This document shows positions 1 through 7,592 of a stretch of 24,716 bases of DNA, piece after piece. Position 1 is the stretch's first letter, and each line of letters begins with the position of its first letter. Source of the stretch: JAICLL01 sp035252155 (GTDB taxonomy: Bacteria; Planctomycetota; Planctomycetia; Pirellulales; JAICIG01). Position numbers and translations under genes: made by a program. A model generated the notes under the pieces. That model was not told where the DNA came from. It ran no database searches and saw only the letters and a list, made by a program, of their open reading frames with translations. The stretch covers positions 1 to 24,716 of the forward strand of contig DATFDL010000487.1 of assembly GCA_035252155.1 (NCBI GenBank), written 5' to 3'.

Positions 1-20
1 GACGTCAACCCGCAGTTCGC

Positions 21-42
21 GGAACGCCACGGAGGGCGTTCC
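21..42. repeat. short inverted repeat (8-bp arms, 6-nt loop)
   Basis: GGAACGCC at 21-28 is the exact reverse complement of GGCGTTCC at 35-42. It lies upstream of the first gene and resembles the other palindromic gap elements in the window. Nothing else recognisable is seen in 1-239: no tRNA and no convincing ORF. Confidence 0.6.
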
Positions 43-239
43 CTACAGAGGGTCAACTTCAGTAATTGCCCCAAAGTGGCGAACGGTTATCAGCACACTT
101 GGCTGGCGAAGCATCGTAGGCGAAGGTACGCGCCCCCTGAATCCCGAATCCTGCCCCCGCCCCTGCTCCTGCCGGTTGTTCCGCCTATAACGGCTGCTCG
201 GTTTCGCGGGAAATACCTAGCCCATTTGGGGCGTAACCT

Positions 240-689
240 ATGTTTGCAAGGCAGAATGGGGAGTGCAACCGCGTGCAGACGACTGAAGCCATCGGCGCGT
301 TATTCGACTTCGACCCGGAGAACTTGCTGCGCCCGCCTGAAGCGATCGCCAAGTTCGTCCAGCGAATGGTCCGCAATGCGCAATACTACGACGGCCCGGA
401 ACAGCGCCTAGAGCGGCGCTATGCCGTCAATCTTCCGGTGACCGCGGTGCCGGTCGACCGGTCGTTGCAAAAGTCGGGCGAGGTGTTTGTGGCCTTGACG
501 CGCGATATTTCCAGCGGCGGCATCGCCATGTATCACACCCGCGACGTGGCCGAAAAGTTTCTGGCGCTGGAATTGATCGCGCCGTCGGGCGACAAGCTGC
601 GGGTGCTATTGGAAGTGTTGCGCTGCCGCCCCGCCGGCCTCTTCTACGAAATTGCCGGCCGGTTCGTCTCGAAGCTACTTGCAAACTAA
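240..689 (+). CDS. small PilZ-domain protein
   Basis: A 149-residue soluble protein. PilZ domains usually bind cyclic di-GMP through an N-terminal arginine motif and a D/N-x-S-x-x-G motif. Both are seen here: RLERRYAV at residues 56-63 and DISSGG at 89-94, followed by the beta-rich pattern of the fold. Residues 1-50 are helical and unassigned. There is no signal peptide or membrane segment, so it is probably cytoplasmic. ATG at 240 is used; an in-frame GTG at 273 preceded by GGGGAG is a credible alternative and would remove 11 residues. It is followed 74 bp later by the repeat protein on the same strand. A second PilZ domain occurs in the GGDEF protein at 9370-10911. The role is inferred; the target process is unknown. 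Confidence 0.8.
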   Translation: MFARQNGECNRVQTTEAIGALFDFDPENLLRPPEAIAKFVQRMVRNAQYYDGPEQRLERRYAVNLPVTAVPVDRSLQKSGEVFVALTRDISSGGIAMYHTRDVAEKFLALELIAPSGDKLRVLLEVLRCRPAGLFYEIAGRFVSKLLAN

Positions 690-763
690 ACGCCGGCAAT
701 ATCTCCAAGGTCCATCACTCGGCGCTGATGGTGCGTTTTCCGACGCGAGCATATACTCATGGA

Positions 764-1279
764 ATGAGAAATATGCTCCTAGAACCGGTTGAATATAAAG
801 TCGAAGAAACGCAGCTTGGCGTCTGGCGCAGCTTCGCTTCGGAACACGGAGCTTACTTTCGGGAGTTCGTCTCTCACCGCCGGTTTTGGGGGCTTCCGGT
901 GTTGCACTACACCCAAGGCATTTGCCCCGAAACCGGTGGTCGCCGTTGTGCCAAAGGCATTGTGGCGATCGGCCGAAGAGCCATTGGCGTATTGGCAATC
1001 GGCCAACTCGCATTGGGCATTGTGGCGGTTGGCCAAGTGGGTATTGGCATGCTCTTTGGGCTTGGCCAGGCGACAACGGGTATCGTCGCCATCGGTCAGG
1101 CGGCTCTTGGACTTGCCTTTGGCCTTGGTCAATTTGCGACCGGATTCATTGCAATCGGGCAAGGGGCGGCCGGCGTTTACGTGCTCGCCCAGAGGGGCGT
1201 GGGACGACATGTCTGGGATATGCTTCGCGGCGACCCCGGAGCCCAGGATTTCTTCAAATCGTTCATCAACGGAGCTTGA
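764..1279 (+). CDS. glycine-rich AIGQ-repeat protein, probable membrane-associated, unknown function
   Basis: 171 residues from ATG 764; ATG 728 and ATG 773 are alternatives, and 773 has GGA about 10 nt upstream. After a polar N-terminus comes a conserved-looking segment, FWGLPVLHYTQGICPETGG. About eight imperfect 9-10 residue units of the form G-x-x-A-I-G-Q-x-A follow, for example GIVAIGRRA, GVLAIGQLA, GIVAVGQVG and GFIAIGQGA. The regular Gly/Ala/Ile spacing gives an uncharged stretch of about 85 residues that could pack as stacked turns or lie in a membrane. Proteins with a GLPLxH segment followed by such repeats occur as hypothetical proteins in several phyla; I know no function. The repeats also create long open shadow frames on the opposite strand. 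Confidence 0.72.
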   Translation: MRNMLLEPVEYKVEETQLGVWRSFASEHGAYFREFVSHRRFWGLPVLHYTQGICPETGGRRCAKGIVAIGRRAIGVLAIGQLALGIVAVGQVGIGMLFGLGQATTGIVAIGQAALGLAFGLGQFATGFIAIGQGAAGVYVLAQRGVGRHVWDMLRGDPGAQDFFKSFINGA

Positions 1280-1348
1280 GTAAACGACTTCGAAGTACGG
1301 CTGCACGAGCGCAAATCGAAAATCCAGAATCTAAAATCTAAAATCGCA

Positions 1349-1591
1349 TCACCACGCTCTCACAATCGCGGCCTCAGGCAGCGCCTGCCGCAGCTCTTCC
1401 AGTCCCAGGTCGGTCACCTGCGTGTCGGCCAAAAGCAGCATGCGAAGCTGCGACAACGTCTTCAGGTGTTTCAGACCCGCGTCGGTGACGTTCGTGCCCG
1501 ACAGATCGAGCACCTCGACGTCAGGCAGTCCCTCCAAGTTGACCAGGTCGGCGTCGCCGATGCGACTGCGGCTGAGATTGACGTAAGACAT
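1349..1591 (-). CDS. mini leucine-rich repeat protein
   Basis: 80 residues from the ATG at 1591, which has AGGT about 9 nt upstream. A longer frame reaching 1720 would run into ispH and has no LRR character. The protein holds about two and a half repeats of the type common in planctomycetes: VEVLDLSGTNVTDAGLKHL (residues 26-44) and LRMLLLADTQVTDLGLEEL (49-67), preceded by a degenerate VNLSRSRIGDADL. No signal peptide or membrane segment is present. It is very short for an LRR protein and may be the remnant of a longer one or a small interaction module. It begins 25 bp after the ispH stop on the same strand, so it is probably the last gene of the isoprenoid/two-component run. Confidence 0.68.
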   Translation of the reverse strand: MSYVNLSRSRIGDADLVNLEGLPDVEVLDLSGTNVTDAGLKHLKTLSQLRMLLLADTQVTDLGLEELRQALPEAAIVRAW

Positions 1592-1616
1592 GATGAGACC
1601 TATGGCAACGAGTTGA

Positions 1617-2537
1617 TCAACGAACTTCCAGCGGCAATGGGAACTCGACGTCCTCTTCTCGAACCGTATGTTGCTCGACGGTGGCCTCGAAGCGCCGCCG
1701 CAGCCGATCGACGCATTCAACCACCAACGTTTCTGGGGCGCTCGCGCCGGCCGTTACCAGCACCGACTGCTTGCCCGAGAACCAGGCGTCATCGATCTCC
1801 GCCGCATCGTCGACTAGATACGCCGGGCGTCCACCCTCGCGGGCGACTTCGGCCAGGCGGCTGCTGTTCGAACTATTCCGGCTGCCGATGACCAACACCG
1901 CTTCGGCCTTGGGCAAAAGACGCTTGAGCGCCTCCTGGCGATTCTGCGTCGCGTAGCAGATGTCTTCCTTGGCCGCGCCGACGCAATGCGGATAGCGGGC
2001 CCGCAACCGCTCGATGATCTGGTTGGCGTCGTCGACGCTCAGCGTGGTCTGCGTCAAGTAGGCGATTTTCGCAGAGCGGGGCAGGTCGAGCCGGTCGACG
2101 TCTTCGGCCGATTCGACCAAGTGCATCGGCTCGCTTACCTGGCCCATCGTGCCGACCACTTCGTCGTGGCCGCGATGGCCGATCAGCACAATCGTATAGC
2201 CCTGCCGCGCGAAGCGGGCCGCCTCTAGGTGCACCTTCCGCACGAGCGGGCAGGTAGCGTCGATCACGTTCAGCCCCCGCCGCAGCGCCGCCTGGTGGAC
2301 GACGGGCGAAACGCCGTGGGCGCTGTACATCAGGTTGGCGCCAACGGGCACCTGCTCGATGTCGTCGACAAAAATGGCGCCTTTCGCCCGAAAGTCGTCG
2401 ACCACGTGCCGGTTGTGCACGATCTCGTGATAGACGTACAGCGGGGCGCCCAGCAGCGCGATCGCGCGGTCGAGGGCCTCGACCGCCATGTTCACGCCCG
2501 CACAGAAGCCGCGCGGGGCCGCGAGCAAGATTCTCAT
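1617..2537 (-). CDS. ispH: 4-hydroxy-3-methylbut-2-enyl diphosphate reductase (IspH/LytB)
   Basis: IspH catalyses the last step of the MEP pathway, reducing HMBPP to IPP and DMAPP with a [4Fe-4S] cluster. The 306-residue length is normal. The three cluster cysteines are visible: C12 in RGFCAGV, C96 in DATCPLV and C194 in DICYATQNR. Substrate-pocket residues are also in place: H41 (EIVHNR), H74 (YSAHGVS), H124 and E126 (GHRGHDEV), T164/T165 (LTQTTLSVDD), SSN at 222-224 and S266 (AGASAPE). It therefore looks fully functional. The start lies 12 bp downstream of the receiver-kinase stop, and a mini LRR gene follows. Its place in a run with a terpene-synthase-like fusion and a prenyl-reductase-like flavoprotein suggests precursor supply for the same product; that link is inference. 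Confidence 0.96.
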   Translation of the reverse strand: MRILLAAPRGFCAGVNMAVEALDRAIALLGAPLYVYHEIVHNRHVVDDFRAKGAIFVDDIEQVPVGANLMYSAHGVSPVVHQAALRRGLNVIDATCPLVRKVHLEAARFARQGYTIVLIGHRGHDEVVGTMGQVSEPMHLVESAEDVDRLDLPRSAKIAYLTQTTLSVDDANQIIERLRARYPHCVGAAKEDICYATQNRQEALKRLLPKAEAVLVIGSRNSSNSSRLAEVAREGGRPAYLVDDAAEIDDAWFSGKQSVLVTAGASAPETLVVECVDRLRRRFEATVEQHTVREEDVEFPLPLEVR

Positions 2538-2549
2538 CCGTTCAAGCTC

Positions 2550-3893
2550 CTAACTCGGTTCCATGGCCGCGATGCAGATCAAGGTAGCTTCCGGCCTTGT
2601 GCCGGCCACAAGGGCCGGGGCTACCGGCAATGGGCCGGCAACGAGGGCCGGGGCTGCCGGGACATGTTGTGGCACGGTCTCCTGACCGTGGCCACTCGAC
2701 TTGACCGTAGGTCTCCCCACAGCGGGGAAACCTTCGGTCGTGGTGGTGGAACGGTCGGAGACCGTCCCACAACATTGGGTCTTGGCGGTGGAACGGTCAG
2801 AGATCGCTCCACAATGAGCCGCCGCGGGCAGCCGCACAGTAAACGTAGCGCCCTGCTGCGGCGCGGTACGGCACTCGATCTGCCCGCCATGCGCCTCGAC
2901 AATCTCTTTGACAATATCCAGCCCCAGACCGCTTCCCTGCTCGCCCTTGGTGGTGAAAAATGGCTCCCAGATCCGCTCGGCCACCTCGGGGCTCATGCCG
3001 CAACCGTTATCTTCGACCCGGATCGCTGCGCCGGCCTCGTCGGCATCGACCACCAACGCAATCCGCCCGTCCGACTTGCCTTGGATGGCGTGGGCCGCGT
3101 TCTTCAGCAGATTGATCATCACTTGTTGCAGCTTGACGCGGTTGCCCATCACGGTGACGTCCGATGCGACGCGCACCGAGAGCCGGTCGAAGGGCAACGT
3201 GTTGTCGTACCGCAAGAACGCCGTCAACTCGTGGATCAGTTCCGCGAGCGAAATCGGCCGCAGCTCGTGATTGCCTTGTTCGAATCGCACGAACGCCTTG
3301 ACTTCGTCGACCAATTCGGCCAGTCGCTCGTAACCTTGTCGCGCCAGCGCGGCGGCCTCCACCAGGTCGTTGTCGGCGGCGTAGCGGTCTTCGATCAATT
3401 CCAACAGCGGCAACATGCAGAGCCGGTTGCCCATCTCATGCGCGACGCGGGCCGCTGAGCGTCCCAGTGCCGCGCAACGGTCGGCCACGACCAGCCGGTC
3501 GGTCAACGCGGTGTTGGCGATCGACAGGTCGTAGGCCTCGATCGCCCGCGTCAGCACCGAGAACACCACATGCCGTTCCCATGGCTTCTTGATGAAATAA
3601 TAAACCTGGCCCTGATTGATCGCGTCGAGCATCGCGTTCGGATCGGCGTAGCCAGTCAGCATCACGCGCTTGGTGTGCGGATATTTCCGGCGCAGGATCT
3701 CAAACAGCTCGGAGCCGGTCATGCCGGGCATGCGCTGGTCGGCCACGACCACCGGAAACGGCCGCTGGCCGAGCAGCTCCAATGCCTTATCGGCGCAGTC
3801 GGCCGTAAAGACCCGAAACGAGCCTTCAAAGCTGGCTTCGAAGACGACGAGGTTATCGACCTCGTCATCCACATACAGGATGTCGCGTATCAT
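2550..3893 (-). CDS. response regulator receiver-histidine kinase hybrid with an unusual repeat-encoded tail
   Basis: 447 residues from the ATG at 3893, where the receiver domain begins; it overlaps the upstream kinase gene by 29 bp. Residues 1-120 are a receiver: acidic pair D9/D10, phospho-acceptor D52 in VVVADQRMPGMTG, T80 and K102/K103. A dimerisation helix follows with the H-box H152 in RVAHEMGNRL. The ATPase core has NLLKNAAHAI (261-270), DNGCGMS (295-301), EPFFTTK and GSGLGL (320-325). With no sensor or membrane part it is probably cytoplasmic, so the upstream membrane kinase may phosphorylate D52. The ATPase fold ends near residue 358. Residues 359-447 are low-complexity, with repeated GxxSDRST and APALVAG segments, and are encoded by palindromic DNA at about 2552-2819. 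The tail looks acquired rather than native. Confidence 0.88.
   Translation of the reverse strand: MIRDILYVDDEVDNLVVFEASFEGSFRVFTADCADKALELLGQRPFPVVVADQRMPGMTGSELFEILRRKYPHTKRVMLTGYADPNAMLDAINQGQVYYFIKKPWERHVVFSVLTRAIEAYDLSIANTALTDRLVVADRCAALGRSAARVAHEMGNRLCMLPLLELIEDRYAADNDLVEAAALARQGYERLAELVDEVKAFVRFEQGNHELRPISLAELIHELTAFLRYDNTLPFDRLSVRVASDVTVMGNRVKLQQVMINLLKNAAHAIQGKSDGRIALVVDADEAGAAIRVEDNGCGMSPEVAERIWEPFFTTKGEQGSGLGLDIVKEIVEAHGGQIECRTAPQQGATFTVRLPAAAHCGAISDRSTAKTQCCGTVSDRSTTTTEGFPAVGRPTVKSSGHGQETVPQHVPAAPALVAGPLPVAPALVAGTRPEATLICIAAMEPS
2664..2775. repeat. palindromic repeat cluster inside the 3' end of the receiver-kinase gene
   Basis: ATGTTGTGG at 2664-2672 is the exact reverse complement of CCACAACAT at 2767-2775. 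Between them are nested imperfect palindromes built on ACGGTC/GACCGT, at about 2674-2689 and 2751-2766. A related unit continues to about 2813. A flanking direct repeat with GGCCGGGGCT lies at about 2590-2660. The whole block sits in the C-terminal coding part of the kinase. Confidence 0.7.
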
Positions 3894-5832
3894 AGGCCGC
3901 ACCTGGAGAGTCGAAGACGATGCCCGGAATTGGCTTGGGCGGTCCCGCGGCGGCCTCTTTCGGTTGGGCTTGCAGCGGGAAATTGATGACGAACTCCGTG
4001 CCTTGTCCCGGCTGGCTGCGGCATTCGATCGTTCCGCCCAGCCGACTGACAATACCGTAGCTGATCGATAGCCCCAGGCCCGTGCCGAGGCCCGGATCTT
4101 TAGTGGTAAAGAACGGATCGAAGATGCGGTGTTTGATCTCGTCGGGAATGCCCGGCCCCGTATCGCGAATGCTGACGCTCGCCGTGTCGCCCTGCTGGCG
4201 GGTCGCGACGGTGATCCGGCCGTCGCCTTCGATCGCTTGCTGGGCGTTGTTCAAGATGTTCATGAACACCTGGTTGAGATGTCCGTGTGGGCCGTGAACG
4301 GTTGCCACCTGGCCATATTGCCGCTCTAGGATAATGCGGTGCTTCACTTGGCTGAAGAGCAGATTCAGGCACATGTCGAGTGATTCGTGAAGATCGAAGT
4401 CGTCGAAATCTTCCTTGCCGGGGTGCGAGAACGTCTTCAGGTCGGCAATGATTCGGGCGGTGCGAGTGGCCCCGTGTTCGATGACGGTGGCCAACGAAGA
4501 AAGTCGCTTGAACGTGCCTTCGATCTCCTCGCGGGCCGCCGGATCGCAAGCCCCGTCGAGCAGAGGCTGGAGCATGCCGCGCAGACGGTCGGTGCTGGCG
4601 TTCAAGGGCTTGATGCCGTTGTAGACGGCGTTGATCGAGTTGTTGATTTCGTGCGCCAGTCCGGCCACCAACTGTCCCAACGAGCTCATCTTTTCGGCGT
4701 GAATCAATTGGCCCTGCATCGACGACAGCTCGCGGTAGGCCTCTTCGAGCTCGGCCAACGAGCTTTTCAAGGTGCGGCGGCTCTTGCTGAGCTGCCGAGT
4801 GCGGCGGCGGACCTTTGATTCGAGGTTGGCATTCAGATCACGAATGGTGTGGTCGTTGTGCTCCAGGCGGCCGACCATGTGGTTGAACCGGCGGGCCAGG
4901 TTGTCGATCTCGTCGGTGCCGGTCGGATGGAGCCGCTCGTTGAGCGACCCGCTTTCGACGCGGTGCATGGCCTCGACCATGCCGCGGACGCGCGCGGCGA
5001 TCGAGGTGGCGAGCAACCGCGACAAGACGAGCCCCATAAGCACGGCGGCCAATGTGATGTAGACGGTGTGCTCGCGCAAGTTGGCGACGGCCGCGTGCTG
5101 GTTGGCGGGGTCGCCGATGATGTCCAGCGCGCGCTGATTAGCCAGGCCGCCGATCATGGCCGCCGAAATGAAGACCACCAGGCTCACGCAAACGTTCAGC
5201 CGGGCGTGCAGGCGGCTGGCCGGCAGCGCGTCGAATTCGACGAGGATGCCTCGATCGATCAAATATCGCACGACGGGCGCCAGCCAGCGCTCGGTGACGA
5301 AGAATGTGATCAGCAGCACCACCGCGATGCCGAACGTACCCGCCAGCGCGATTTGCGCCATCGCCGGTCGCGAGATGCCATCGAGATTGCGCATGACGGC
5401 GCAGACGGGGGCCACGATGATGAGGGGATCGATCAGCGCCTCGCGCAAGCAATTGCGACCGGGGAACAACACGGCCTGCGCGGCGGCCCGCGCGGCAGTG
5501 TCGGACGCCACCGCCTCGCCGCGGACCAGCATGCCCAGCGTCTGGCGCAACTCGGTCGTATAATAGAGGGCCAACAGCGTCGAGAAGGCGATTCCCAACG
5601 GGACGAACACCGCGGCGCAGAGCCAAAAGTGGCGCTCGGCCTGCGGCGAGAACGTGATCATCAACGCGACGTAATACGCGGTCAGGCCGCCGCCGAACGA
5701 CGCCACCACCCGCGTCGTGAGCATCATCACCAGAATGTAATGCGAGCCGAGCCGCTCGAGCAGCCAGGTGTCACTACTGGCGCTCGGCAGTGTCTCAATC
5801 GACGGAGAAAGGCTCGCGGTGGTGCTGCTCAT
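3865..5832 (-). CDS. membrane-bound HAMP sensor histidine kinase
   Basis: 655 residues. The N-terminal half is membrane-embedded, with hydrophobic segments near 32-60, 70-92, 134-150, 160-180, 213-232 and 255-272. A HAMP-like region (about 265-325) follows, then a coiled linker (about 326-380). The dimerisation domain has H394 in VAGLAHEINN, the expected phospho-acceptor. The ATPase domain shows the N-box N525 (FMNILNNAQQAI), DTGPGIPDE (557-565), DPFFTTK and GTGLGLS (584-590). No known extracellular sensor domain is recognised and the loops are short, so the membrane part itself may sense the signal. The start overlaps the fusion-gene stop by ATGA, and the 3' end overlaps the receiver-kinase start by 29 bp. 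This makes a translationally coupled pair and argues that they act together. Confidence 0.9.
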   Translation of the reverse strand: MSSTTASLSPSIETLPSASSDTWLLERLGSHYILVMMLTTRVVASFGGGLTAYYVALMITFSPQAERHFWLCAAVFVPLGIAFSTLLALYYTTELRQTLGMLVRGEAVASDTAARAAAQAVLFPGRNCLREALIDPLIIVAPVCAVMRNLDGISRPAMAQIALAGTFGIAVVLLITFFVTERWLAPVVRYLIDRGILVEFDALPASRLHARLNVCVSLVVFISAAMIGGLANQRALDIIGDPANQHAAVANLREHTVYITLAAVLMGLVLSRLLATSIAARVRGMVEAMHRVESGSLNERLHPTGTDEIDNLARRFNHMVGRLEHNDHTIRDLNANLESKVRRRTRQLSKSRRTLKSSLAELEEAYRELSSMQGQLIHAEKMSSLGQLVAGLAHEINNSINAVYNGIKPLNASTDRLRGMLQPLLDGACDPAAREEIEGTFKRLSSLATVIEHGATRTARIIADLKTFSHPGKEDFDDFDLHESLDMCLNLLFSQVKHRIILERQYGQVATVHGPHGHLNQVFMNILNNAQQAIEGDGRITVATRQQGDTASVSIRDTGPGIPDEIKHRIFDPFFTTKDPGLGTGLGLSISYGIVSRLGGTIECRSQPGQGTEFVINFPLQAQPKEAAAGPPKPIPGIVFDSPGAAYDTRHPVCG

Positions 5833-7592
5833 TTTCGCCCTCGGCTGACCAATTCGGTTCGCAACAGCCGTTCGAGGCCCCGCGCCACCTGGTGCAAATC
5901 GACCGCCGAAAGGTGCGGCTGCAAGGCGCGTAAATGCGCGTGGTGCCGCCGCCAGCGCCGCAGAAAATGGGCCTCGTGTCCGCCCCGCGCGATGGCCGTT
6001 TCAATCTCGGCGGGGTCTCCCGTCAAAAGCTGCTCGACGGTGACGTGGCAGGCGGCCACGGCCCGCGCGAAGACGCCGCTCGTATAGTCGCGGTCTTTCA
6101 CCTCGCGCTGCCAGGTGCTGATGAGATTGCCGATCCGCGCCATCCACTGGCCATGCCAGATCGCTTGTCGCAGCGTACCCAGCTCGTGAACCGGAAAGTC
6201 GGGCGTACACATCAGATCGACTGTGGCGAAGCTCAGCAGGCCCATGCCTTGGGCGGTGTAATCGTCGTGTTCGACAAGGTTGAGAATGTAGGGGTTCCGA
6301 TTGACCAATTGCGAGTAACGCACCGTGTTGAACAATTGAGCCAGATCGTAATGGAGCAGCTCGCGGTACACCTCGTAACACGGGTAGCGGCTCACCCGCC
6401 GCCAAAACGCCTCCCAGACGCGGCACGTGAACTGGGCATAGGCACGATCTTGCGGGGAAAACCGCCGAAAATCAGGACGGCCTTGGTGGGTAATCTTCAG
6501 CAACTCGTCGAGCAGGTCTCCGTTGCCTTGTTGGTCGGCGACGTCGTCAAACAGCACGTTGAGCATGCCCGCCAGCACTTTGGTGTCGGCGGCGTCGGCG
6601 CGCCACTCGGGCGGCACGCACGGCAGCGTGGTGAGTTCGACGCCGTGCAAGCACCATTGCCACAAATATAAGCCACGCTTGCCCACCCGCGCGTATTCGT
6701 CGATCCAGCCGGCCAGCCAGGGACTGAACTGTTTGCCGACGATAGCTTGGCGCTCGTCGGCAGCGGCGCCCGCCAATGGTTCCGATTTGTTTGGCTTGGC
6801 CGGTTGGTTATGTTCGGCCTCTACCGCCGGCTTTAACGAATTCGCCGGATCGACCGCCGTCTCAACCTGCCCGGGCAGATTCTTCAACCGCAGGTGCAAG
6901 AGCACCGGTTGCTCGTGTGCTTTGAGGGACTCGAGGAGCGAGCGAACACCGCCCGGATCGAGCCCGCCGACAGGCCCCACATGGGTCAGCCGACTTTGTA
7001 TAAACTGTCGCTCAACAGCGTGGCGATCGGCAGCCGACGGCGGCGATGCGACCGCGCCGCCGAAATCGCACCAGACCAGCAGCAGCTTCGGCACGCGGGC
7101 CAGCTTACGCAGCCGCTGGCGCGTGAGCGAGGCCGCAGATCGCCGCGAGTCGGCCAAGACCACTATCCAGTGCTCGCGGCCCAGCAACTCGCGCGCGTGC
7201 GCCAGCCCCAACGCGGCGGCGACGCTGTCGGCCGGAGAGCCCACTGCACCGCGCCCGTTGCCGGCAGGGTGCTGGGCATCGAAGCGCAGCGACCGGCCTA
7301 CCGCCTCGGCTTGACGCGGCAGCACTTCGGGCACTTCCGACACGACCCAATCACGGGTGAGATCAAAAGCCCGCCCGAGGGCCTCGGCCAGGTGAGCGGG
7401 ACAAATTGCTGGGCCGTCCGCCGACGCCTGGTTGGTTTCCCCCGTCGTTCGGTCCGGGCAATACGGCAGGCCGCCGGGCGCTTCGGCGGCGCCGGTGGGC
7501 GCCAGCGGCGCGCACGCGTCGGCAAACGGAGAATGCGGCCGTTGCAACGACGGTACGGCGTGAAACAAGTTGGTGGCCGAAAGCTTCGTCAT
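5829..7592 (-). CDS. fusion: degenerate DXS-like domain + class I terpene-synthase-like domain
   Basis: 587 residues from ATG 7592, chosen because it overlaps the upstream stop (ATGA) and has AAGAGAG before it. Residues about 59-243 follow the order of the N-terminal thiamine domain of 1-deoxyxylulose-5-phosphate synthase: HLAEALGRAFDLTRDWVVSE, the AALGLAHARELLG helix, VVLADS in place of the VxxIGDG strand, LLLVWCDF in place of VILNDN, then THVGPVGGLD and PVLLHLRLKN. Key residues are changed: GDG to ADS, the metal-binding Asn to C175, and the catalytic N-terminal His is not evident, so no DXS activity is expected. After a linker (244-285) comes a helical domain with DDVAD at 349-353 and N489, T493, E497 in NLISTWQRE. 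These match the DDxxD and NSE metal motifs, spaced 140 residues apart as is typical. The substrate is unknown. The C-terminal call could instead be a diverged prenyl-binding fold. Confidence 0.65.
   Translation of the reverse strand: MTKLSATNLFHAVPSLQRPHSPFADACAPLAPTGAAEAPGGLPYCPDRTTGETNQASADGPAICPAHLAEALGRAFDLTRDWVVSEVPEVLPRQAEAVGRSLRFDAQHPAGNGRGAVGSPADSVAAALGLAHARELLGREHWIVVLADSRRSAASLTRQRLRKLARVPKLLLVWCDFGGAVASPPSAADRHAVERQFIQSRLTHVGPVGGLDPGGVRSLLESLKAHEQPVLLHLRLKNLPGQVETAVDPANSLKPAVEAEHNQPAKPNKSEPLAGAAADERQAIVGKQFSPWLAGWIDEYARVGKRGLYLWQWCLHGVELTTLPCVPPEWRADAADTKVLAGMLNVLFDDVADQQGNGDLLDELLKITHQGRPDFRRFSPQDRAYAQFTCRVWEAFWRRVSRYPCYEVYRELLHYDLAQLFNTVRYSQLVNRNPYILNLVEHDDYTAQGMGLLSFATVDLMCTPDFPVHELGTLRQAIWHGQWMARIGNLISTWQREVKDRDYTSGVFARAVAACHVTVEQLLTGDPAEIETAIARGGHEAHFLRRWRRHHAHLRALQPHLSAVDLHQVARGLERLLRTELVSRGRK

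Noticed and set aside
779..1306. Minus-strand frame of 175 codons over the AIGQ-repeat gene.
   Set aside because: The repeats keep all frames open. The plus strand carries the conserved GLPVLH segment and regular Gly pattern.
2229..3458. Long plus-strand frame of 409 codons over the receiver-kinase and ispH.
   Set aside because: It is antisense to genes with clear motifs. Long shadows are expected at this GC content.
4849..6087. Plus-strand frame of 412 codons over the histidine kinase.
   Set aside because: His/Asp/Arg/Gln-rich composition typical of an antisense shadow, with no motif.
7551..7565. FHAVP near the fusion N-terminus, like the FHAVP that follows the thiamine domain in some DXS proteins.
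   Set aside because: It lies before, not after, the DXS-like region and is only five residues. It is treated as chance.
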